A DNA stretch of 64,000 nucleotides, from assembly GCF_002019795.1 (NCBI RefSeq), contig NZ_KV917381.1:388001-452000 (forward strand), written 5' to 3'. How positions within the stretch are numbered: position 1 is the stretch's first letter; each line of letters opens with the position of its first letter. Shown one piece after another: positions 44,171-53,033 of this stretch. The stretch is from Bacillus alkalicellulosilyticus (GTDB taxonomy: Bacteria; Bacillota; Bacilli; Bacillales; Bacillaceae_F). Made by a program: the position numbers and the translations under genes. The notes beneath the pieces were generated by a model. That model did not search any database and had not been told where the DNA came from. It saw nothing but the letters and a program-made list of their open reading frames with translations.

Positions 44171-44782
44171 ATGGATGTTGATTTCCTGCTCGTTGCAGTG
44201 AAAGACTACGGCTACGTCGCATTGTTTTTATGGGTTTGGCTCGGAATGTTCATAGCCCCTGTACCAAATGAAGTACTCGTATCCTCATTTGGTTTTATTT
44301 CAGGAACGTTGTTACATCCACCGCTTGCTTTTATAATGACATACTCTGGAATCGTTGCTAGCTTAACAACAAGTTTTTTTATAGGTCGTTTTATCGGATA
44401 CCCCGTTTTACAATGGTTACAGCGTAAAGGGACAAGAAAATACATTACGATTGCTACATCTCTTATTGATAAGTACCAAACGTATTCCTTATCCTTCAGC
44501 TATTTTATACCAGGTGTTCGAAACATCGTACCATTCTTATATGGAATGAGAAAACTTTCCTTTCTTAAGTTTGCTTTATTGGCTTATAGCAGTGCCTTTG
44601 TTTGGTGCTCATTGTTCTTTTTCTCAGGAATGTATTTTGGGCAATTTAGTCAAGGCTACCCGTGGGAAAGTTTAGTGTTAATGATCGGAGCATCTCTTAT
44701 CATCTTGTATTGCGGTTTGTTTTTAGTAAAAAAATTCGTTACCAATAAATTAGAACAACAAAAAGAAAGGCATCACCATTAA
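44171..44782 (+). CDS. DedA family membrane protein
   Basis: The 203-residue protein has the DedA/VTT pattern: PVPNEVLVSSFGF near the re-entrant loop, IGRFIGYPVLQWLQRKG, and FIPGVRNIVPFLYGMRKL with the conserved R and G. DedA proteins act as lipid or undecaprenyl-phosphate flippases. It follows the Lgt/radical SAM operon by 93 bp, before a terminator. Shared transcription would fit a lipid role but is not proven. Confidence 0.85.
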   Translation: MDVDFLLVAVKDYGYVALFLWVWLGMFIAPVPNEVLVSSFGFISGTLLHPPLAFIMTYSGIVASLTTSFFIGRFIGYPVLQWLQRKGTRKYITIATSLIDKYQTYSLSFSYFIPGVRNIVPFLYGMRKLSFLKFALLAYSSAFVWCSLFFFSGMYFGQFSQGYPWESLVLMIGASLIILYCGLFLVKKFVTNKLEQQKERHHH

Positions 44783-44808
44783 TCACTAATGGGATGCCTT
44801 TTTTTACG
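44768..44808 (+). terminator. intrinsic terminator
   Basis: AGGCATC-CCATTA pairs with TAATGG-GATGCCT, followed by a run of T. The left arm overlaps the last codons of the DedA gene. Confidence 0.85.
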
Positions 44809-44824
44809 AAGTTCGAAAGTATAA

Positions 44825-44884
44825 TGCTCATAGATGTCTTGTAAGCTAGTTCACGTTAGCGGTTTTTCTTAGAGAATGCTTCTT
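44825..44884. repeat. intergenic repeat, family C copy 2 (internally deleted)
   Basis: It starts TGCTCATAGATGTCTT as at 19555 and continues to the CGGTTTTTCTTAGAGAATGCT flank, without the two hairpins of copy 1. Its right half overlaps the stop codon and last residues (about SKKNR) of the glycosidase-like gene. Confidence 0.6.
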
Positions 44885-47800
44885 GGATAATATAGTAAGA
44901 ATCCTTTAATCTTTCTTTGTATTGCGGTTGGACCCATGGTTCCCAATCGTAAAAACTCCACGGGGTGGAATCAAGGAATTTGACGTCTTCAAGTTGCTCA
45001 AACGGTACGTTTCGGTCAGAAGTATAGGTGACGGCTTTCAATGAAAACTCGGTAATGTCCTTTTCTGTCTCCCACTTTCCGTCTTGAATCGAACCAAGTC
45101 GCTTTTTATGGCTAGGGTCAGTAATATTTAAAATTTGCCAAGGAATTCTTAATTCTACCGTATTACCGTTGCTATAAAAATCAGCTAACGATTCATAATC
45201 AGGTGAGTCAGGATTGCTAATTCCGTATCGTAACTTACCTGTTTCATGAGACTCGTACGGAATAACCTGACCTGTACTAGGAATCAACATGGGTTTACTA
45301 GTTAGCATCTGTATCGGATGGAAAATTCCATTATCCTTGACCGTTGCATAGCTTTTTTCCTCAAGGAAGTTCTCATCTTTATAAAAATGATAAAAACTAT
45401 CATAGTAGCTATCCACTAAAAGACGAGAGGTCTTGCGTCCATTTAAATGGAGAACAAAGTCAGCTCCTTCGTTAATATCATTGCCAACTACTGATGTAAT
45501 CCCTTGATTCTCAACAGTATTAAATAAAATCATTGTATTTAAATTGTCGATGTCAATCGTATCATTATAATCAAGTCGAACATATAAATAGGCTTCATCA
45601 TGAGTAACATAAAGAGCGGAAATATCTTCAGAATCTTCTCTTTCGAACAGGGGATCAACGTTTTCCCAGTCCTCGACAACTCCATCTATAGAAATCACAT
45701 TAGGATCAAAACTAACTAATCCAAATCGCTGTTCATTGGTTTGAACATTTGACCATAAAGGGCGATGGTCTGGCATATCTAGATGCATCGTATTCCAAGT
45801 TCGTTTAAACCATTCATCCTGCCAAACAAACAACATGCCACCCATCATGTCTTCAGCGACAATTGTTTCATACAAATAGGCTACCCCTTCGCCTTGCTCA
45901 GTTTCGGTCAGGAAACCTTGATTTAATCCGTACGGGTCAGTATGAGTCAAGCCTCTTGATGAAGGCAAACCGAATTCAGCGATAAGAACAGGCATGTCAT
46001 GAACCTGTCGCAATTCATGTAAATAACCAGCATACGTATTTTTTTGACCACGTTGGTCGACATACTCTAAATAAGAAGGCTCAAAATTTAGAAAGTCAGG
46101 GTAATACGGATATACATGGTAAGATGCAAAATAACCTGCTTCCAATGATTCTGTAGGTATGATTGTATTTGGATTAACGGACACTAAGTCTTCAAAATAT
46201 GTCGGTTCAGCCGGATGGGAAAGAATATCGGTAGTCGGCCAATTTGTAAAAGATAACGGTCGTTGCCACTGATATTGTTCCATTTCATAAGCTACAACAT
46301 ATTCCATTTTTTCAGCAAGCCAAACTTCAAATGGCTCTGCATCCTTAGTAATAAAATAATCTCCAGCAAAGTCGGATAGATTATCATTCGCTTCATTCGT
46401 GTTCAACACCATTTCGGGATCCCACTCAATTCCAATAATCCAACCAAGAACATAGGTAGATATATCGGCAGAATACGTACCGAATGCATGGCCACGCTGT
46501 TGTGGAATCGTAATGTTTCCATGAACCGCATCAATCACGTTTCTAATCTCAACATTAAAAGATTCATCATTCACTTCATCAAATGCATTTTGTGATTGAA
46601 CAAGTTCTTCTTCGTCAATCCACATTCCGTGAAACACGTAAATCGGATCAGCTGTTGTTTGATTATATCTTGCAAGAGCTCGATAAAAGCCAGGAGGGTG
46701 TAGGGTATAAACCCGGACAGCATTCGCATTCATTTCTCCAATTTGCGTGAACCAACGATAATAAGCGTCTTCTGTAATCGCAGCTTCACCTGGCCAACTT
46801 CCAGGACGACCCATTCCGATGTTAACGCCTTTAATAATAAGGTCTTCCCAGTTTCCATCTCGATAAATTTCTAATAAAGAATGGTCAGATGTTCTACTAT
46901 TATATTTTAAATCGCCACTGGTAAAGACATCTCTTACTACCGCTTCGGTGGAGAGTGTTTCGCTTGTTTTGGATAAAATACTCTGCATCATCGGTGCATA
47001 GGTTGTCCAAAAAAAAGCTTGAGGGTCCCCAATACGGTCTATTGAAGTTAAAGACTTCAGCCAAGATAGTCCGCTCATTTGATACGTAAACGGTAACGAG
47101 TCAATATCGACATAATCACCAGCAAAGTAATAGCTTGGAAAGCCATATTTTTCTGTTTTGGTCACTGCCGGAAATTGAACGGGTAACTGCTGAGCTTCAA
47201 GTTTTGCTATCCCACTGTCAGTTAAATCCCAATGATAGTAAGCTAGAACTTCTTCTTCATCCACTGGCGTAATAATATCAAACCAATAGTAATAAGGCGG
47301 GCTACTGCTTAGACCAAATTCCTCAGTTCCTGCTTCAGTAAACTCAAGACGTATTCCTTTATCGCCACTGTCTTTCCCTTGCTCTAACACAATAAATTCA
47401 TTTTTTTCTGAGACAAGCACATAGCCTGGCCCAGCATAATTCCATTCTTCTCCACTGTAGGCTTCGTATTCTCTAGTTATCCAGTTTGGTAAATCAGACC
47501 CAAGCTCAGGAAAAAAACAACCGGTCCAACCTGTCCATGTAATATTTAATAAGTCAGTAAACTTTTCTCTAGCAGGTTGTTGTGTAGGACTTGCAAAACT
47601 GTTAAATTCAACGACAAGCGTAGCTTCAGATTCAAAGGCTAAATTATGAATATGAGAGATTTCTTCTTCCGTGATGCCACCATATATTAACTCAGCTTTT
47701 TCTTGTTGTGCCTCATCTTGAAAAAAGTCGTTTTCATAGACACCATACGTATCAGCGATATATATTAGGTCATACTTAGGTTGAGTAACGTCAAGGATAG

Positions 47801-48059
47801 TTTCAATTTTATACTCTTGGTTTGGAAGAGGCTTGAAACCGACATAATCTTGTGTGTAATCATAAATATTACCGTTAGTGTGCGTGTATTTTTGATGGTT
47901 TAGTAACCAAGATAGTCCCTTGTGTTCGCGATATGTATCGTTCGGTACCGTTTTATCCAAAATTAATACTTCAAGCGGTTGCTCCTTTTTTAGTTGCCAT
48001 GTCACAAATGGCAACAGGAAAATAAAAACGATAAGAACAATCCATATAATTTTTTTCAC
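44856..48059 (-). CDS. large extracytoplasmic glycosidase-like protein
   Basis: GTG 48059 is chosen because GGAGG lies 7 nt upstream; the longer frame has no ribosome site. The 1067-residue protein has an N-terminal signal-anchor (about 2-21) and a large beta-rich N-terminal part. A (beta/alpha)8-like glycosidase region follows, with KGVNIGMGRPGSWPGEAA, GWIIGIEWDPEM (possible acid/base Glu) and PVLIAEFGLPSSRG (possible nucleophile Glu, as in GH2/GH5 clans). A C-terminal module (GVVEDWENVDPLF...ALYVTHDEAYLYVRL) looks like a CBM9-type carbohydrate-binding domain. Divergent from a GH18-like gene. It likely processes an exopolysaccharide; substrate unknown. Confidence 0.65.
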   Translation of the reverse strand: MKKIIWIVLIVFIFLLPFVTWQLKKEQPLEVLILDKTVPNDTYREHKGLSWLLNHQKYTHTNGNIYDYTQDYVGFKPLPNQEYKIETILDVTQPKYDLIYIADTYGVYENDFFQDEAQQEKAELIYGGITEEEISHIHNLAFESEATLVVEFNSFASPTQQPAREKFTDLLNITWTGWTGCFFPELGSDLPNWITREYEAYSGEEWNYAGPGYVLVSEKNEFIVLEQGKDSGDKGIRLEFTEAGTEEFGLSSSPPYYYWFDIITPVDEEEVLAYYHWDLTDSGIAKLEAQQLPVQFPAVTKTEKYGFPSYYFAGDYVDIDSLPFTYQMSGLSWLKSLTSIDRIGDPQAFFWTTYAPMMQSILSKTSETLSTEAVVRDVFTSGDLKYNSRTSDHSLLEIYRDGNWEDLIIKGVNIGMGRPGSWPGEAAITEDAYYRWFTQIGEMNANAVRVYTLHPPGFYRALARYNQTTADPIYVFHGMWIDEEELVQSQNAFDEVNDESFNVEIRNVIDAVHGNITIPQQRGHAFGTYSADISTYVLGWIIGIEWDPEMVLNTNEANDNLSDFAGDYFITKDAEPFEVWLAEKMEYVVAYEMEQYQWQRPLSFTNWPTTDILSHPAEPTYFEDLVSVNPNTIIPTESLEAGYFASYHVYPYYPDFLNFEPSYLEYVDQRGQKNTYAGYLHELRQVHDMPVLIAEFGLPSSRGLTHTDPYGLNQGFLTETEQGEGVAYLYETIVAEDMMGGMLFVWQDEWFKRTWNTMHLDMPDHRPLWSNVQTNEQRFGLVSFDPNVISIDGVVEDWENVDPLFEREDSEDISALYVTHDEAYLYVRLDYNDTIDIDNLNTMILFNTVENQGITSVVGNDINEGADFVLHLNGRKTSRLLVDSYYDSFYHFYKDENFLEEKSYATVKDNGIFHPIQMLTSKPMLIPSTGQVIPYESHETGKLRYGISNPDSPDYESLADFYSNGNTVELRIPWQILNITDPSHKKRLGSIQDGKWETEKDITEFSLKAVTYTSDRNVPFEQLEDVKFLDSTPWSFYDWEPWVQPQYKERLKDSYYIIQEAFSKKNR

Positions 48060-48151
48060 TGTAATTCCTCCCGAGTGCAGCAATTGATATTGTAATCATA
48101 AACGCTCGACAACAAAATTGATAGTAAATATTCCTACCAAAGGAGGGTATT

Positions 48152-49027
48152 ATGAAGAAGAAAGCAGTAATAATAGTTAGTTTGTCCTGTTTCGTTTGTA
48201 TTTGTATATGGTTCTTTGTTTTGGACAAACAAGAAAAAACCTTTGCGACCTGGGTATGGGATAGCCAGTTATTGGTGCATGAACATGAAGCGATTTTGTC
48301 ATTTTCAGAACAACAAAACATCGGTGCTCTTTATGTTCAAATTGACCAAACTCTCCCTTTTGAAACCTATCAATCATTTATAGCATTAGCAAACGAGAAA
48401 AACATAAATGTATTTGCTCTTGATGGTGCACCCGAATGGATCCACACACCTGAATGGAAAGACCTTCTAGCGTGGATTTATGATTACAGTGCAACATCAA
48501 ACCCTAATCAACAGTTCACCGGGATTCATTTAGATATCGAGCCTTATTTACTGCCAGATTGGGAAGAAAATCCTGAACAGGTGATACTAGATTTTCAAAC
48601 CGTCATTCAACATGTGTCAACAGGGATGCCCCCAGAAATGGAATTTGAATTAGCGGTCCCTTTTTGGTTTTCGACAATGACGTATGACAATAGACATGGA
48701 ATGGGAAGTTTAGGAAGGTGGCTTGTTCAGTCAGCTGACCAGTTGTCGGTTATGACCTACCGTACAGACCTTTTAGGAGAAAACGGCTTAATTGAATTAT
48801 TTGATCCCTTTTTACAGCTAGCAAAAGAAGAAAATAAAAAGGTTCGTATCGCCATTGAAACGATTGAGATTGACAATGAACGAGTTAGCTTTTATTATCA
48901 CCACCAATCTAAGCTAGACGAGACGATAAGAGAGTTGCTTTATTTTTATAAAAAACAATCACACTTTACTGGTATTGATGTTCACCATTATCAAAGCTGG
49001 AGAGACCTGCTTGAAAGAGAACAGTAG
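48152..49027 (+). CDS. secreted GH18-like TIM-barrel protein, paralogue of 845-1735
   Basis: The 291-residue protein has a signal or anchor helix (about 4-21) and the same domain as 845-1735. Shared motifs are TWVWDS, ALDGAPEW, FTGIHLDIEPYLLPDW, VPFWF, LSVMTYR and VHHYQSW. Start ATG follows AAAGGAGGG. It is 92 bp from the divergent large glycosidase-like gene, so they may share control. No riboswitch is seen here. Likely a glycan hydrolase or a related inactive binder; the D-x-E of DIEPY is intact. Confidence 0.7.
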   Translation: MKKKAVIIVSLSCFVCICIWFFVLDKQEKTFATWVWDSQLLVHEHEAILSFSEQQNIGALYVQIDQTLPFETYQSFIALANEKNINVFALDGAPEWIHTPEWKDLLAWIYDYSATSNPNQQFTGIHLDIEPYLLPDWEENPEQVILDFQTVIQHVSTGMPPEMEFELAVPFWFSTMTYDNRHGMGSLGRWLVQSADQLSVMTYRTDLLGENGLIELFDPFLQLAKEENKKVRIAIETIEIDNERVSFYYHHQSKLDETIRELLYFYKKQSHFTGIDVHHYQSWRDLLEREQ

Positions 49028-49055
49028 AAAAGAAGGAAAACGAAAGAATTTCTCG

Positions 49056-49110
49056 TATAATAGTTTTATATAAACGTAATTTAGAATAAGTTAAAGTGTA
49101 AACGCTTACA
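49056..49110 (+). promoter_or_regulatory. -10 box and perfect cre (CcpA) site
   Basis: TATAAT at 49056-49061 has only a weak -35. TGTAAACGCTTACA at 49097-49110 fits the cre consensus fully and is nearly palindromic. It lies about 30 bp after the predicted transcript start and just before the ribosome site, so CcpA would act as a roadblock. Carbon catabolite repression of the acylase gene is expected. Confidence 0.7.
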
Positions 49111-49126
49111 ATTAGGAGGGGTTTTA

Positions 49127-51532
49127 GTGAAAGAAGTACTAGATACGAAGGCAGGGAAGAGGAAAACACGCACGTTAACAAGGATTTTGATAAGTATCTT
49201 ACTCGTACTTCTTGTAGTCATTACTTCGGCAGCTTTGTGGGGGTATATTCAGCTGAAGAAACCAGTTCCTATGACAAGTGGAGAAGTTGAAATTAGAGGA
49301 TTATCTCAACCTGTAACGGTGTGGAGGGATGAGCAAGGTGTACCAACCATTGAAGCAGCAAATAACACGGACTTATACCTTGCTCAAGGATATGTGACAG
49401 CACAAGAGCGCTTGTTTCAAATGGATTTGAGTCGACGTCAAGCGTCGGGACGGTTGAGTGAAGTTGTTGGCGAAGCAGCGCTAGAACGTGATAAATTCTT
49501 TCGTACTTTTGGACTTCGTCGAGCAGCTGAGGCTTCAATTCCAATTTATTCAGAAGAAGCAATCGAAGCGTTAGAAGCATATGCTGCTGGAGTGAACACG
49601 TTTATTAGAGAAGCAAAAGCGAACGGGACATTACCAATAGAATTTCGATTTATGGGCTATGAACCAGAACCGTGGACAAGTGTCGATTCTCTCACAATAG
49701 GAAAGTTCATGGCGTTTGATTTGAGTGGCAATTGGCAAGGTCAAGCGTTTAGATATTATCTAGCGCAGAACTTTTCTGATGAGGAAGTAGTAGAACTGTT
49801 ACCTTCCTATCCAGAAGATGCTCCGACAGTTCTCCAAGCCCTGAGGGAGCATGACCTCGATATTGAAAAAAGTTTTAGTCATGCAGTGATTCCGGATCCC
49901 TTCAATGGAAGTAACAACTGGGTTATTTCAGGTGAGAGGACGACTTCAGGCTATCCATTACTAGCAGATGACCCTCACTTAAGTTTAGCGACACCGTCGA
50001 TTTGGTACCAGACTCATTTGAAATCACCAAACGTTCATGTAAATGGAGTGATTTTTGCTGGGATTCCAGGTGTGATTTTAGGTAATAACGAGCATATTGC
50101 ATGGGGAGTAACGAATGTTGGACCAGATGTACAACAGTTATATATAGAAAAAAGAAATCCTGTTAATCCATATCAATTTGAATATATGGGAGAGTGGGAG
50201 CAAGCAAAAGTTATCAATGAGGTCATAAAAATAAAAGATGGCGATCCTGTAAAACATGAGGTGATTATTACTAGACATGGGCCAATTTTTTCTGAATATG
50301 CACACGATGAACAGCCAGATACTGCATTATCGTTACGGTGGACAGCTCATGACCCATCAGCAGAGTTAGAGGCGGTCCTTCGTTTTAACCGAGCGACCAA
50401 TTGGGATGAATTTAAAGAAGCCTTAACTTATTTTCATACACCTGCTCAAAATTTTGTTTTTGCTGCAAAAGACGGTACAATTGCTTATCGCGCCAACGGA
50501 TTGATACCAATTCGTAAAAATGGTGACGCGCTTATGCCTGTTCCTGGTTGGACTGATGAATATGAATGGGACGGTTATATCCCTTGGGAAGAGCTTCCGA
50601 CGAGCGTAAATCCAGAGTCAGGATTTATAGCGACGGCGAATAATAAAATAGTTGAAGATGATTATCCATACCATATAACTCATACGTGGGCACAACCGTT
50701 TAGAATGCAACGAATAGTAGAAGTTTTAGAACAGACGGAAGCATTAACAGTTGAAGATATGAAAGAGTTACAATTTGACCAGCTTAATCTTCAAGGGAAA
50801 GAGTTAACACCATATTTACTAGAACAAGTCCGTCATCGAGCTGATTTACGAGACATTGATAAAGAAGCAATAGCCTTACTAGAGAACTGGAATTATATTG
50901 ATGATAAGGATGAGGGAGCCCCATTGGTGTTTCATCTCTGGATAGGAGCTTTTTCAGACCTACTATTCGAAGATAGAATCTCAGAAGATATGATGAAATT
51001 ATTTGAAGGTAGAGCAGGAATTGTCGATGAGATGATACGCCGGGAAGCTCGTGGCGAAAAGGGCATTTGGGTAGCAGAAAAAGGTGGATTTTCTGAAGTG
51101 TCTTTGGTCTCCTTACAACGTGCAGTCGACCGTATTACTGAAGAACAAGGGAACAATGCCTCCAAGTGGGCTTGGGGGGAATTCCATGCAATTCCGTTTG
51201 ACCACCCGCTTTCAGCCATTAAGCCGTTACATCTCTTGTTCAACTCTGCACCGACTCCAGTTGGTGGAAGTAATGTCACTGTTATGGCGGCTGGTTGGAA
51301 TGCTGAAACAGGAGAAGTGGACCACGGGGCTGGGTGGAGAGGAATATTTGATGTAAAAGACTTAACAACAACCTATCATGTAGTAGGACCTGGTCAATCT
51401 GGTCATGTGATGAGCCCGTGGTATGATGATCAAATAGAAGCTTGGACAACAGGAGAATACCATGAATCTTCGATGAATCCCAAAGTGTACCAAAATACAA
51501 AACATGAGCTTCGGTTAGTCCCTGAAATGTAA
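49127..51532 (+). CDS. penicillin acylase family Ntn-hydrolase
   Basis: The 801-residue precursor starts at GTG behind AGGAGG, with a signal-anchor helix (about 18-42). The alpha part has VTVWRDEQGVPTIEA and AQGYVTAQERLFQMDLSRR. The catalytic nucleophile is Ser262 at the beta-chain start (NGSNNWVISG), with DDPHLSLATPSIWYQ and GNNEHIAWGVTN downstream. The precursor should cleave itself before Ser262. Such enzymes hydrolyse amide bonds of penicillins or of acyl-homoserine lactones. Outside the membrane. Controlled by a cre site. Confidence 0.88.
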   Translation: MKEVLDTKAGKRKTRTLTRILISILLVLLVVITSAALWGYIQLKKPVPMTSGEVEIRGLSQPVTVWRDEQGVPTIEAANNTDLYLAQGYVTAQERLFQMDLSRRQASGRLSEVVGEAALERDKFFRTFGLRRAAEASIPIYSEEAIEALEAYAAGVNTFIREAKANGTLPIEFRFMGYEPEPWTSVDSLTIGKFMAFDLSGNWQGQAFRYYLAQNFSDEEVVELLPSYPEDAPTVLQALREHDLDIEKSFSHAVIPDPFNGSNNWVISGERTTSGYPLLADDPHLSLATPSIWYQTHLKSPNVHVNGVIFAGIPGVILGNNEHIAWGVTNVGPDVQQLYIEKRNPVNPYQFEYMGEWEQAKVINEVIKIKDGDPVKHEVIITRHGPIFSEYAHDEQPDTALSLRWTAHDPSAELEAVLRFNRATNWDEFKEALTYFHTPAQNFVFAAKDGTIAYRANGLIPIRKNGDALMPVPGWTDEYEWDGYIPWEELPTSVNPESGFIATANNKIVEDDYPYHITHTWAQPFRMQRIVEVLEQTEALTVEDMKELQFDQLNLQGKELTPYLLEQVRHRADLRDIDKEAIALLENWNYIDDKDEGAPLVFHLWIGAFSDLLFEDRISEDMMKLFEGRAGIVDEMIRREARGEKGIWVAEKGGFSEVSLVSLQRAVDRITEEQGNNASKWAWGEFHAIPFDHPLSAIKPLHLLFNSAPTPVGGSNVTVMAAGWNAETGEVDHGAGWRGIFDVKDLTTTYHVVGPGQSGHVMSPWYDDQIEAWTTGEYHESSMNPKVYQNTKHELRLVPEM

Positions 51533-51548
51533 TAAGACTACCGAGAGG

Positions 51549-51599
51549 AAGGTGTTTCATGAAGAGAGAAATCTCTCAGGTGAAACACCTTCTTTCTTT
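51549..51599 (+). terminator. intrinsic terminator
   Basis: AAGGTGTTTCA pairs with TGAAACACCTT, with an inner GAGAGA/TCTCTC stem, followed by CTTTCTTT. Confidence 0.8.
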
Positions 51600-51653
51600 G
51601 TAACGGTTCATGTTATAATTCTCTTCGATACATAAAGGAAGAAGGAATGAACT

Positions 51654-53033
51654 TTGAGACAAACCTTTTCGATAAAAGAGAAAATTAAGCTTCTTCTTGT
51701 CGTGCTTGTTCCGATATTAGTGACGCAAGTTGGAATGTTTGGAATGAACTTCATTGATACTGTGATGTCAGGGCAAGCAGGACCTGACGATTTAGCCGGA
51801 GTTGCGATTGGTTCGAGTATATGGCTACCGATTTTTACCGGGTTATCTGGTATTTTAATTGCGCTTACTCCGATGATCTCCCATTATATTGGTGCAGAAG
51901 AAAATCATAAAGTCGGGTTTACGGTGATTCAAGGACTTTATTTAGCAATGATCATTTCAATTATTATAATCATAGCGGGACTGTTTCTACTTGAACCGTT
52001 TTTATCACTTATGAGTTTAACGGATGAGGTTCATCATATTGCTAAGCATTATTTAGTAGGATTCTCACTTGGGATTCTCCCTTTGTTTATTCATGCAGTC
52101 TTTCGGGGCTTTATTGATTCGTTAGGACAAACACGGATTACGATGATTGTTACATTACTTGCGTTACCCGTAAATGTTGTTTTTAATTATATATTAATAT
52201 TTGGCAAACTTGGTTTCCCTGCATTAGGTGGTATTGGGGCAGGTTATGCATCAGCGATTACGTATGTGTTTATTTTAGCTGTTACTTTATACTTTGTCAT
52301 AAAGGTTCATCCGTTTTCAGATTATCAATTATTACGAACGTTTTATAAAGTATCGTTGTCAAAATGGAAAGAAATTTTACTGCTTGGACTTCCAATAGGA
52401 CTAACTATATTTTTTGAGACAAGTATATTTGCAGCAGTGACGTTACTAATGAGTCAATTTAATACAGCAACAATTGCAGCGCATCAAGCTGCGATTAACT
52501 TTGCTTCGCTATTATATATGGTACCGATGAGCATTGCATTTTCACTGACCATTGTTGTGGGCTATGAAGTTGGAGCCAAAAGGCTTAAAGATGCCAAACA
52601 ATATAGTTATTTGGGAGTTAGTACGGCCATTTTGTTTTCCGTTGTTGCTGCCATTATTTTGTTTTACACGAGAGAAAGTGTGTCTTTGTTATATACCAAC
52701 GATGTAAAGGTAGCGATGCTGATTCAAAGCTTTTTAATCTATGCGATATTTTTCCAGTTGTCTGATGCCCTTGTTACACCTATTCAAGGGGTATTGCGTG
52801 GACATAAGGATGTCAATATTCCTTTTGTGATGGCACTTATTTCATTTTGGGTGATTGGATTGCCGACAGGATTCGTGCTTGCTAACTATACGACATATGG
52901 CCCTTACGGCTATTGGATTGGCTTAATTGCTGGACTAGGTGCAGGTGCCATTGCGCTTTCATGGAGATGGATGCATGTCCAACGAAAAAAAGAACAAGAG
53001 GTACAACGTAAAGTAGGAGGAAACAATGAGTAA
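51654..53033 (+). CDS. MATE family efflux transporter (NorM-like)
   Basis: The 459-residue protein has 12 TM helices and the MATE pattern 'VTQVGMFGMNFIDTVMSGQAG...LAGVAIGSSIW' and 'PVNVVFNYILIFGKLGFPALGGIGAGYASA'. It would export cationic drugs in exchange for Na+ or H+. The start is TTG behind AGAAGGA. It overlaps the RNase H gene by 8 nt, so the two are coupled. Substrate unknown. Confidence 0.88.
   Translation: MRQTFSIKEKIKLLLVVLVPILVTQVGMFGMNFIDTVMSGQAGPDDLAGVAIGSSIWLPIFTGLSGILIALTPMISHYIGAEENHKVGFTVIQGLYLAMIISIIIIIAGLFLLEPFLSLMSLTDEVHHIAKHYLVGFSLGILPLFIHAVFRGFIDSLGQTRITMIVTLLALPVNVVFNYILIFGKLGFPALGGIGAGYASAITYVFILAVTLYFVIKVHPFSDYQLLRTFYKVSLSKWKEILLLGLPIGLTIFFETSIFAAVTLLMSQFNTATIAAHQAAINFASLLYMVPMSIAFSLTIVVGYEVGAKRLKDAKQYSYLGVSTAILFSVVAAIILFYTRESVSLLYTNDVKVAMLIQSFLIYAIFFQLSDALVTPIQGVLRGHKDVNIPFVMALISFWVIGLPTGFVLANYTTYGPYGYWIGLIAGLGAGAIALSWRWMHVQRKKEQEVQRKVGGNNE

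Noticed and set aside
48060-48151. Second cyclic-di-GMP riboswitch before the GH18-like paralogue
   Set aside because: The 92-bp divergent gap has none of the GEMM core motifs.
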